The position numbers and the translations under genes were made by a program. Below the pieces are notes generated by a model. That model had not been told where the DNA came from. It searched no databases and saw only the letters and a list, made by a program, of their open reading frames with translations. A DNA stretch of 9,155 nucleotides from an uncultured Cellvibrio sp. (lineage in GTDB: Bacteria > Pseudomonadota > Gammaproteobacteria > Pseudomonadales > Cellvibrionaceae). Of the stretch, positions 1-7,176 are shown in pieces (position 1 is the stretch's first letter; each line of letters begins with the position of its first letter). The DNA lies in contig CAMLOU010000159.1 in assembly GCA_946481735.1 (NCBI GenBank), positions 1 to 9,155 of the forward strand, written 5' to 3'.

Positions 1-2126
<2,126 letters not shown>

Positions 2127-2175
2127 ATGTGGCTCCGCCTGATTCCGTCGAGGAGTGAATGTTGTAAGTTCGTGT

Positions 2176-2184
2176 TGTGTATAA
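2176..2184 (-). promoter_or_regulatory. Additional DnaA box near the nrdA start
   Basis: The minus strand reads TTATACACA, a full match to TTATNCACA, 50 bases before the nrdA ATG and in the same orientation as the upstream pair. It lies inside the putative leader, so it would act as a roadblock or mark a proximal promoter if functional. A single 9-mer can occur by chance. Confidence 0.35.
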
Positions 2185-2193
2185 ATGATTAAG

Positions 2194-2205
2194 CAACAGC
2201 TGTTG
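2194..2205. repeat. Perfect 12-bp palindrome CAACAGCTGTTG
   Basis: This fully symmetric site lies about 70 bases before the nrdA ATG, flanked by related ATTGAT words at 2206-2212 and 2222-2227. It could be an operator or a small RNA hairpin. No factor can be named. Confidence 0.3.
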
Positions 2206-2258
2206 AATCAATAACGTCTGGATCAATAGTTGTTAAATCAGTTCGCGCTTGAATAGCG

Positions 2259-2282
2259 TTAATTGCCCGGTTTCGCGGTCAT
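2259..2282 (-). CDS. Possible 7-codon leader peptide upstream of nrdA
   Basis: The minus strand carries AAAGAGG, then eight bases, then an ATG opening MTAKPGN and a TAA stop. Spacing and Shine-Dalgarno quality are better than for the 34-codon frame. The ribosome site lies in the loop of a GGCT/AGCC hairpin (2301-2298 with 2286-2283) whose 3' arm touches the ATG. No run of a regulatory amino acid is present, so classical amino-acid attenuation is not suggested. Such short frames arise easily by chance. Confidence 0.25.
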   Translation of the reverse strand: MTAKPGN

Positions 2283-2294
2283 GGCTGATACCTC

Positions 2295-2316
2295 TTTAGC
2301 CGTGTTTTAGCCGTGT
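2295..2316. repeat. Tandem 11-bp repeat, two copies
   Basis: TTTAGCCGTGT occurs twice, perfectly and without a gap (2295-2305 and 2306-2316). The 11-bp period places both copies on the same face of the helix, as for a tandem regulator site. On the nrdA-sense strand it reads ACACGGCTAAA twice and leads directly into the ribosome site of the 7-codon frame. I cannot assign a binding protein. Confidence 0.6.
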
Positions 2317-2336
2317 CATAACTGTGGACTGGAAAC

Positions 2337-2444
2337 CACTACGTGAGTTGTTTGGTGCAGATCCGTCTATTGCGTACTACTGGCACGCCGGATGGTGCTG
2401 TCGGCGTATCTTTATGCCCATGCACAATGTTCACGTAGTGCATG
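2337..2444 (-). other. Overlapping inverted repeats: possible RNA switch in nrdA leader
   Basis: In the nrdA-sense RNA, arm A (CATGCAC, 2444-2438) pairs perfectly with GTGCATG (2425-2419) across a 12-nt loop. An overlapping arm (CACTACGTGA, 2440-2431) pairs perfectly over 10 bp with TCACGTAGTG (2346-2337) about 85 nt downstream. The two pairings share three bases and cannot both form fully. The distal arm can also be drawn into a GTGG/CCAC hairpin (2339-2336 with 2327-2324). This is the geometry of an attenuator-like switch, but no ligand-binding class is recognised. Confidence 0.35.
2339..2443 (-). CDS. Possible 34-codon upstream ORF in nrdA leader
   Basis: An ATG at 2443 opens 34 codons ending with TAG at 2341-2339. 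The peptide begins MHYVNIVHGHKD and matches nothing I recognise. There is no clear Shine-Dalgarno before it, so translation is doubtful. Its interest is positional: the start codon lies inside one arm of the leader inverted repeat and the stop codon inside the distal arm, so a translating ribosome would choose between the two folds. It may equally be a chance frame. Confidence 0.15.
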   Translation of the reverse strand: MHYVNIVHGHKDTPTAPSGVPVVRNRRICTKQLT

Positions 2445-2583
2445 AAGTCTTGGGTGCTAAGCGGTTAATACAACTCAAAAAAACCACGTGCACCTGATCC
2501 AGCAGTTCAATAGGGAGGACCGGTTTACACGCAATAATTGCTGTGAATCAATTGTGGGAGCCTGGGTGACTGCGCCACACTAA

Positions 2584-2599
2584 ACCCTATATATAGGGG
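2584..2599. promoter_or_regulatory. NrdR box 1 (strong match)
   Basis: The sequence ACCCTATATATAGGGG contains the perfect 14-bp palindrome CCCTATATATAGGG. It matches the published NrdR consensus acaCwAtATaTwGtgt at 13 of 16 positions, including the whole CwAtATaTwG core. NrdR is the Zn-finger/ATP-cone repressor of ribonucleotide reductase genes and normally binds two such boxes. Its partner lies 31 bp away, centre to centre. Confidence 0.8.
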
Positions 2600-2614
2600 T
2601 GTTTCACATGTGCG

Positions 2615-2630
2615 CTACAAGATAATGCGG
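2615..2630. promoter_or_regulatory. NrdR box 2 (weaker match)
   Basis: The sequence CTACAAGATAATGCGG matches 8 of 10 core positions of the NrdR consensus (CAAGATAATG against CwAtATaTwG), but its flanks are poor. Alone it would not be convincing. Its centre is exactly 31 bp from that of box 1, three helical turns, which is the usual spacing of tandem NrdR boxes. It overlaps the putative nrdA -10. Confidence 0.6.
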
Positions 2631-2647
2631 TTTTTTGTTTAATGCAA
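2619..2647 (-). promoter_or_regulatory. Putative nrdA promoter
   Basis: On the minus strand TTGCAT (2647-2642) is followed after exactly 17 bases by TATCTT (2624-2619), a 3/6 and 4/6 match to the sigma-70 hexamers. The spacer contains an A-rich run. A start near 2612 would place NrdR box 2 over the -10 and box 1 just downstream of the start, a good repressor geometry, with the DnaA boxes at about -58 to -77. The hexamers are weak. An alternative is TTGTAG (2620-2615) with TATATA inside box 1, at a poorer 19-base spacing. Confidence 0.4.
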
Positions 2648-2669
2648 GCGGAGAAAACTGGGGAAGGGT

Positions 2670-2689
2670 TGTGGATAAAGTGTGGGTAA
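2670..2689 (-). promoter_or_regulatory. Tandem DnaA boxes upstream of nrdA
   Basis: On the minus strand TTATCCACA (2678-2670) is a perfect high-affinity DnaA box. TTACCCACA (2689-2681) differs from it at one base. They face the same way and are 11 bp apart, one helical turn. E. coli nrdAB likewise has a closely spaced pair of DnaA boxes upstream of its promoter, linking nucleotide synthesis to replication initiation. The order here (DnaA boxes, NrdR boxes, nrdA) fits that arrangement. Confidence 0.75.
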
Positions 2690-2713
2690 TTCCTGCGGGC
2701 CGCGTCATGACGG

Positions 2714-2757
2714 GCATTGGGCGGACATGCCTGATATCCGCCCGATGCAGACTTTTT
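2714..2757 (+). terminator. Terminator-like hairpin, plus-strand polarity
   Basis: GCATTGGGCGGA (2714-2725) pairs with TCCGCCCGATGC (2737-2748) in a 12-bp stem with one G-U pair and an 11-nt loop. AGAC and then TTTTT follow. The T-run is on the plus strand only, although both flanking genes are on the minus strand. It may end a short plus-strand transcript from the nrdA control region. It may instead simply form a 3'-end hairpin about 75 nt after the acyltransferase stop. Confidence 0.5.
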
Positions 2758-2824
2758 ATTGATGCTGAAAATCCTAAGTTACGCCCTGAAATTTTAGAGC
2801 GGTGGAATAACGACCGACGTGCAT

Positions 2825-4090
2825 TCAGCCCATGGCAACACGAGCGGTTGGCGTCTCAATCCTTGTTGGTTTAACGAAAATACCGAAAGCGGCGCGAACA
2901 CCCGGGACCCGTTTTATCACTGTGTAACCAAGCCAGCAGCCAAAGCAGGTAAAAACCGCCACGGCTATGGGCTCCATCACCGGACCGAGGGCCGAATCAG
3001 GAAAATAAGTGCGCAACCAATAAACGCCTAACACAATAAAAGTTTGATGAAGGATGTACCAACAGTAGACGGCTTGATTGGCATAGCGAACCCCCGGTGA
3101 GGGGTAGTTCAGCCACACCTGGGCATAACCCACAATGGCCATAATCCACAACCAACTGTTGGCGGACCAGATCAGCCCACGCACTGGCGCTTCTATCGCT
3201 GCCAGTGCTGACCAGTAGTGGCTGAGCTCGCCCCCACGAACATAAAACACGATGGCTGCGTAGCTAAAAAGCGCAAGGCTCAACGACAGCAGGCGCAACT
3301 TACCCAGGCCTTCCCATAGCCGAGTGCTACGCACCAATCCAAAGCCAATAAGAAAAACGGCAAAGTAGCGGGCGTGGTTGTACCAATCGTCCACCAGTTT
3401 ATGCGTGGTAGGAAACCGCTCCCATAGCCATTCACCAATGCCGAAGAACACCAGGGTGGGGAGCAAGTAAAGCAGGCCCAGTGGCAGCCTGGCTGCCATA
3501 CGTTGTGCCTGGTTTACCACGGCGGGACGATTGAAAGCCGGATAAATCATCCAGATCAACAACACATACACAAACAGATAAGGCAGATACCAGAGGTGGT
3601 TCCAGATGACATTAGAGGCGGAGAACCTCCGATAGGCCGGCGGTAACGCATCACCGAAACCGAAGGGAAACCCTAGGTAATGACGCCAGAACTCCAGGTA
3701 ACCCATGTCAGGAATGGCACCGGCCATCCTGGACTCCACAAACGCCTGGGGTGCCACAATCACCAGACTGCCCACGACCAGGGGCACCAGGAGCTTGCGC
3801 ATGCTGGCAAGGATAAATCTCCCGCCCTGATATCGGTGGAGCTGGTAGGATACCGCCGCGCCGCTGATCAGAAACAGCAACGACATACGCCACTGGTTGG
3901 ACCAGAGCATCGGGTACTGCAGAAACTCGCTCTGATACAGGCTTTTAATATGCCAGCCCCAGTCGGCCACGTAAGCCATACCCGGGTGATACACAATCAG
4001 CAGCCCAAAGGCCAGCACACGCAGCCAATCCAATGCATGACGTCGTTGCTGAGACCAATGAACCGGGGTTTGCGGTAGGGCAATAGTCAT
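2825..4090 (-). CDS. Acyltransferase-3 family integral membrane O-acyltransferase
   Basis: The 421-residue protein is rich in hydrophobic helices, roughly ten membrane spans. It is predicted to move acyl groups across or within the inner membrane onto a glycan, as OpgC/MdoC and OafB-type enzymes do; the acceptor cannot be told. Family motifs are visible: Arg24-X10-His35 in the first span (DWLRVLAFGLLIVYHPG), FLISG at about 73-77, HLWYLPYLFVY at 165-175 and the late YILHQ at 345-349. I chose the ATG at 4090 because GGAG lies seven bases upstream and the family motif follows at the usual distance; the frame stays open to an earlier ATG at 4165 whose extra 25 residues look non-family. It is transcribed away from the adjacent LytTR gene, which probably regulates it. 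The acyl donor and substrate are unknown. Confidence 0.9.
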   Translation of the reverse strand: MTIALPQTPVHWSQQRRHALDWLRVLAFGLLIVYHPGMAYVADWGWHIKSLYQSEFLQYPMLWSNQWRMSLLFLISGAAVSYQLHRYQGGRFILASMRKLLVPLVVGSLVIVAPQAFVESRMAGAIPDMGYLEFWRHYLGFPFGFGDALPPAYRRFSASNVIWNHLWYLPYLFVYVLLIWMIYPAFNRPAVVNQAQRMAARLPLGLLYLLPTLVFFGIGEWLWERFPTTHKLVDDWYNHARYFAVFLIGFGLVRSTRLWEGLGKLRLLSLSLALFSYAAIVFYVRGGELSHYWSALAAIEAPVRGLIWSANSWLWIMAIVGYAQVWLNYPSPGVRYANQAVYCWYILHQTFIVLGVYWLRTYFPDSALGPVMEPIAVAVFTCFGCWLGYTVIKRVPGVRAAFGIFVKPTRIETPTARVAMG

Positions 4091-4192
4091 GAATAATCTC
4101 CGACAGAGAACGATGGGGTGCCCGCACAATGTCGGGCTCAAGACGCACAGTGTGCGCGCGACCAAACCGGGATCGTTCCGGTAAGTGATTGA
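4091..4192. promoter_or_regulatory. Divergent control region with LytTR-like inverted half sites
   Basis: The gap between the acyltransferase and LytTR genes has GAACGAT at 4108-4114 and its exact inverse ATCGTTC at 4172-4178, centres 64 bp apart. The CGTT core resembles half sites bound by LytTR regulators such as AlgR. Between them lie the perfect odd palindrome CGCACAGTGTGCG (4144-4156) and a GCCCG/CGGGC dyad (4120-4137). I see no clear sigma-70 hexamers. Confidence 0.35.
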
Positions 4193-5140
4193 ATGACAAA
4201 GGGTTGTGATAAGCGGCAGCCAGCCGGGGCAAACGGCGGAGCGTTTTTATGCGAAGGTTGGGTATCTAGAGTGAGCACCAGCGACAACACCACACGGTTG
4301 AAAAACCACTTCCTCACCCACCAGCACCTCTGGCAACCGGGGCTGTTGGTGGCGTGGGGATTTCTGAATACGCTGCTGCTTGCCACGACGTCATTGATGG
4401 AGATTCGCCGTCACGACAGCAATATCGCCGCGTGGGAACCTTTTTGTTGGGAGGCGTCCAGCACCCTTATCATCCTGCTGAGTGTCTGGCCGATACTGCG
4501 CATCCACGCCTGGCTCCAGGCACGTTTGGGCTTGGCTGGCCTATTGGTTGTTCATGCGCTCTTGACCCTGCCGTTTTCCCTCATTCATGTATCGGGCATG
4601 GTGGGGCTGCGCGAGCTGGCGTATTGGATGGCGGGTTCTGATTACCACTTTGGCGATCTGGGTTACGAGTTGCTGTACGAATACCGCAAGGATGCCATGA
4701 CCTATCTGATTATTTTATTGGTGGGCACCAGCTATCAGTTTATCGTCCGACGCTTGCAAGGCGAGGCGAGCTATATGGATGAAAGCGAAACATCATCCAC
4801 GCCGCTACCGGATCGCTTGTTGGTCAAAAAGCTGGGTAAGGAGTTTCTGGTGGCCGTATCCGATATCCGCTGGGTTGAAGCCTCCGGCAATTACGCTAAT
4901 TTGCATGTAAAAGACAGCGTGTACCCTATGCGAATCACGCTTGGCCGCCTGGAATCGTTATTACCGCGGGACATGTTTATTCGGATACATCGCTCGCTGA
5001 TTGTTAACCTCGGCAGCATCAACCATATTCAACCCACTGAGGCGGGAGATTACTGTGTGTTTTTGCATACAGGGGAGGAATTAACGCTGTCGCGTCGCTA
5101 CCGCGATGCGTTTAAAGCGGCGATGGGGGAATGTGGGTAA
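4193..5140 (+). CDS. Membrane-anchored LytTR-family transcriptional regulator
   Basis: The frame encodes up to 315 residues. About four hydrophobic segments (near 49-68, 88-105, 112-135 and 167-185) are followed by a short hydrophilic linker and a C-terminal LytTR DNA-binding domain from about 207 to 310. The domain shows IRWVEASGNYANLHV and the signature FIRIHRSLIVNLGSI, ending LSRRYRD. LytTR domains bind direct or inverted repeats in promoters. No phosphoacceptor receiver domain is present, so any signal is likely sensed by the membrane part. The start is uncertain: the ATG at 4193 lacks a good ribosome site, and a GTG at 4271 (residue 27) would remove an atypical Cys-containing N-terminus and put the first span about 22 residues in. 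It diverges from the acyltransferase gene, its likeliest target. Confidence 0.88.
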   Translation: MTKGCDKRQPAGANGGAFLCEGWVSRVSTSDNTTRLKNHFLTHQHLWQPGLLVAWGFLNTLLLATTSLMEIRRHDSNIAAWEPFCWEASSTLIILLSVWPILRIHAWLQARLGLAGLLVVHALLTLPFSLIHVSGMVGLRELAYWMAGSDYHFGDLGYELLYEYRKDAMTYLIILLVGTSYQFIVRRLQGEASYMDESETSSTPLPDRLLVKKLGKEFLVAVSDIRWVEASGNYANLHVKDSVYPMRITLGRLESLLPRDMFIRIHRSLIVNLGSINHIQPTEAGDYCVFLHTGEELTLSRRYRDAFKAAMGECG

Positions 5141-5147
5141 GGCAGGA

Positions 5148-5177
5148 GCGATACGAAATAAAGAGATACGAAATAAA
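5148..5177. repeat. Tandem 15-bp repeat, two copies
   Basis: GCGATACGAAATAAA (5148-5162) is followed directly by GAGATACGAAATAAA (5163-5177), 14 of 15 bases identical. It begins eight bases after the LytTR stop. On the minus strand it supplies a duplicated T-rich tract after the terminator stem. Confidence 0.6.
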
Positions 5178-5197
5178 AAGGGCTGATCCATCAGCCC
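5169..5197 (-). terminator. Rho-independent terminator of the minus-strand lipoprotein genes
   Basis: The dyad GGGCTGATCCATCAGCCC at 5180-5197 forms a stem of up to eight base pairs, and on the minus strand it is followed by CTTTTTATTTC. Its polarity matches the PhoX-like gene, whose stop is about 100 nt upstream. The plus strand has no T-run after it, so it serves the convergent LytTR gene poorly. Confidence 0.8.
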
Positions 5198-5260
5198 ATA
5201 CGTCGTTCATTGAAAAGGGAATCAAAAAGTGCTCTTCCTTGTTTAACGTCCTTGTTGCTC

Positions 5261-5275
5261 GCGTCCCTGGGACGC
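5261..5275. repeat. Perfect 15-nt hairpin GCGTCCCTGGGACGC
   Basis: A seven-base arm flanks a single T, 19 bases after the PhoX-like stop and before the main terminator. It may stabilise the mRNA 3' end. No T-run adjoins it on either strand, so it is not called a terminator. Confidence 0.4.
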
Positions 5276-5293
5276 CATCCTTACTGATTAGAA

Positions 5294-7060
5294 TTAAACG
5301 CCTTTAGGGTTATAAATCCACATCATGTTGTTGATGTGGTTACCACTGTCTTCACCGATCAATACGCGGCCGTCATCAAGCACTTCGATGTTGTCTGGTT
5401 GGGCGACACTGTCCACCGAACATTTGTCAGCGGTAGAGGTGCCGTTATAAGCGCCACCAAATACCACTGGCTCCATACGGGTAGTGTTGTATTGGGCAGT
5501 CAGGTTCAAACGGTAGACGATGCCGCAACGGTTACCGTCGATCTGGATATCACCAGCGTCATCTGACATTGCGCCTACGGCTTCCGCTATGGCTACGTAC
5601 ATGAAAGGCACAGTGCCGTTGGTGGCGCCATCGTAGTTGATGTTGATGCCTTCCATCTTGTTGAACTCAACGGTAGCCCCCTTGGCTTCGGCAGCACGCA
5701 GGGTTTCCAGGAACGCAACGCGATTGTCCGGTGCAGTGCCGTTAGCCCACGCCGTTACTTCTGCGTCGCTGATGTAGCTGGTAGCACCTTCAACATAGTC
5801 AGTTTCATCAATGCCATCGTACTCGTTCACCCAGGCTTCAATTTCTGCGTTTGTGGCGTGAGCCAACTCAATCCATTCAATATCGAACCCAGCCTTGGTG
5901 TGATTGCGAGTGGCGTCCTGGGTAACCTTGGCGGCGTAAAGCGTTCCCGCGCTCAGATCGCCTGCGGTGTCTGCAACAAACTTATAAAAACCTTTGTTGG
6001 AACCGTCGTCGGTCAGGTACACCGTCTTTTTGTCCGGCATGATCACCGGGTTTTCGTGAGCCACACGACCCAGTGTGAAGTGTTTTACTGCCACTGGATC
6101 AGCTGATTTCGGATCGGTGATCTCAACGATGTAGCCGTAGTCGTAGGGATTGGGGAAGCTGCCACCGAGGTAATCCTTGATGTTCAGTACGTCGGCATAG
6201 TTTGGGTAACCAGTCGAGTAAGCGCTGTTGTTCCAGTTGACCGTGTTTTCTGCTTCATAATTTTCTTCTGAGGTCAGTGGCGTACCCCAGGGTGAAACGG
6301 TACCGAAACAGTTGATCATGGTGCCCGCGACGTTGCTGAAATCAATGTTCATGGCATCGGTCACTGACCATGAACCGTCGTTCTGCTTGGTCAGGCTCAT
6401 GCGGCTCATACCGCCCGGACGGTCTTCCCACGCGGTGAACAGGAAACCTTCACTGCCATCAATGTTGTTTGGGATAAACGCATTGAAGTCCGGATCGTTG
6501 GATTGCAGGATGGATGCATCGCCAGCGGCATTCGTGATGTTGCCGAGGCCGAAGGGAAGGGCACCGGCGTAGGTGTCGCCATGACGGCCCAAAACCTGAT
6601 AGCTGCCGACGGCAACGCGCGTGGTTTGTGCTTCAGGCGAATCAGGGGCAGGCACAGAGATGCTCTCCATGTGCGGATCAAGGTTGTCGATGTCTACACC
6701 AACCCATGCGCCCACGGCCGCTTTGCCTTCATCGTCGGGCAGGGAATCGAGCGGGTGTTGTACGTTGAAGAAAACTTCGCCGTTATCGGTTTTGTAGATA
6801 CCGGTTAATTCAGATTTCAAAGGGAGCGTGGCCAGGCGGACCAGCTTGGGAGCTTCGGTGAGGTCTTGGCCATCTTGTCCATCAGTGCCGTCTTGACCAT
6901 TCGCACCGTCTACGCCGTTTTGGCCATCCGCGCCGTCAACACCGTTTTGGCCGTTGGCTCCATTGATGCCGTCCTTACCATCGTCTCCACCGCAAGCCGT
7001 TAACATCAACAGAGAGGTGATCGCCACGGTAAGTAATTTTTTATTAAAAAGGGTGTTCAT
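5294..7060 (-). CDS. Lipoprotein with collagen-like stalk and PhoX/DUF839-type domain
   Basis: The 588-residue protein has a lipoprotein signal peptide (LLMLTAC, lipid site Cys23, Gly at +2), so outer-membrane placement is likely if Lol rules resemble those of E. coli. Residues 25-66 are 14 uninterrupted Gly-X-Y triplets rich in Asp, Asn and Gln. The rest resembles PhoX, the calcium- and iron-dependent alkaline phosphatase, and the wider DUF839 group. Visible blocks are NCFGTVSPWGTPLTSEEN with Cys251 and Glu265/266, AHENP with His335-Glu336, DDGSNKGFYKF, KMEGI with Glu470, and QPDNIEVLDDGRVLIGEDSG with Asp556. Classical PhoX is exported by Tat; this Sec-type lipoprotein signal differs. Phosphatase activity is therefore likely but not certain, as many DUF839 proteins are uncharacterised. 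GAG lies about ten bases before the ATG, a weak ribosome site. It follows the cytochrome gene by 116 nt on the same strand. I found no convincing Pho box. Confidence 0.85.
   Translation of the reverse strand: MNTLFNKKLLTVAITSLLMLTACGGDDGKDGINGANGQNGVDGADGQNGVDGANGQDGTDGQDGQDLTEAPKLVRLATLPLKSELTGIYKTDNGEVFFNVQHPLDSLPDDEGKAAVGAWVGVDIDNLDPHMESISVPAPDSPEAQTTRVAVGSYQVLGRHGDTYAGALPFGLGNITNAAGDASILQSNDPDFNAFIPNNIDGSEGFLFTAWEDRPGGMSRMSLTKQNDGSWSVTDAMNIDFSNVAGTMINCFGTVSPWGTPLTSEENYEAENTVNWNNSAYSTGYPNYADVLNIKDYLGGSFPNPYDYGYIVEITDPKSADPVAVKHFTLGRVAHENPVIMPDKKTVYLTDDGSNKGFYKFVADTAGDLSAGTLYAAKVTQDATRNHTKAGFDIEWIELAHATNAEIEAWVNEYDGIDETDYVEGATSYISDAEVTAWANGTAPDNRVAFLETLRAAEAKGATVEFNKMEGININYDGATNGTVPFMYVAIAEAVGAMSDDAGDIQIDGNRCGIVYRLNLTAQYNTTRMEPVVFGGAYNGTSTADKCSVDSVAQPDNIEVLDDGRVLIGEDSGNHINNMMWIYNPKGV
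6863..6988 (-). repeat. DNA repeat encoding collagen-like Gly-X-Y triplets
   Basis: These 42 codons encode 14 triplets starting with Gly. The nine-residue unit GANGQNGVD recurs almost exactly as GADGQNGVD, and both copies are clear in the DNA as well. Such tracts can gain or lose units in multiples of nine bases without breaking the frame, so length may vary between strains. Confidence 0.75.
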
Positions 7061-7133
7061 AGAATAGTCACTCAGTTATAAACATGGAGACGCCACTGTA
7101 AAAAGCGAATATGTCTATTTGCAGAATCTAATA

Positions 7134-7157
7134 TTTCAATTTGTTGAAACTTTTTTT
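7134..7157. repeat. AT-rich dyad with adjacent T-run between the two lipoprotein genes
   Basis: TTTCAA (7134-7139), four bases, then TTGAAA (7144-7149) is followed on the plus strand by C and seven T. The polarity is opposite to both flanking genes, so it should not terminate them. It sits in an AT-rich 116-nt spacer that could hold a weak promoter for the PhoX-like gene. Confidence 0.35.
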
Positions 7158-7176
7158 ACCGCGCCACAAGCGACGG

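Larger units (their letters stand above)
2127..2612 (-). other. Long nrdA 5' leader with no convincing protein gene
   Basis: About 485 nt separate the putative nrdA promoter from its ATG, long for a bacterial leader. There is no large ORF on either strand that I would call a gene. It contains several dyads: GCAATAATTGC at 2531-2541, the CATGCAC/GTGCATG hairpin at 2419-2444, and CAACAGCTGTTG at 2194-2205. It also contains a tandem 11-bp repeat at 2295-2316 and two small upstream ORFs, listed separately. I looked for a cobalamin riboswitch, known upstream of some reductase genes, and did not find its conserved boxes. A second promoter nearer nrdA cannot be excluded, in which case much of this would be spacer. 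Confidence 0.5.

Noticed and set aside
2477..2495. U-run after GTGCACGTGG in the nrdA leader as an intrinsic terminator
   Set aside because: The run of seven U is good, but the only adjoining stem is a self-overlapping 6-bp palindrome with no usable loop.
2127..2612. Cobalamin riboswitch before nrdA
   Set aside because: The leader is long and structured, but the conserved B12 box and GCCACTG-like core are not visible.
2635..2874. 79-codon plus-strand frame starting TTG
   Set aside because: It runs through the DnaA boxes and the terminator-like hairpin, has no clear ribosome site and overlaps the acyltransferase 3' end; no recognisable family.
7134..7157. Terminator between the cytochrome and PhoX-like genes
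   Set aside because: The T-run follows the dyad on the plus strand while both genes are on the minus strand, and the stem is all weak pairs apart from one.
7061..7176. Pho box controlling the PhoX-like gene
   Set aside because: I looked for paired CTGTCAT-like units and found only an isolated CTGTAAAA, which is not sufficient.
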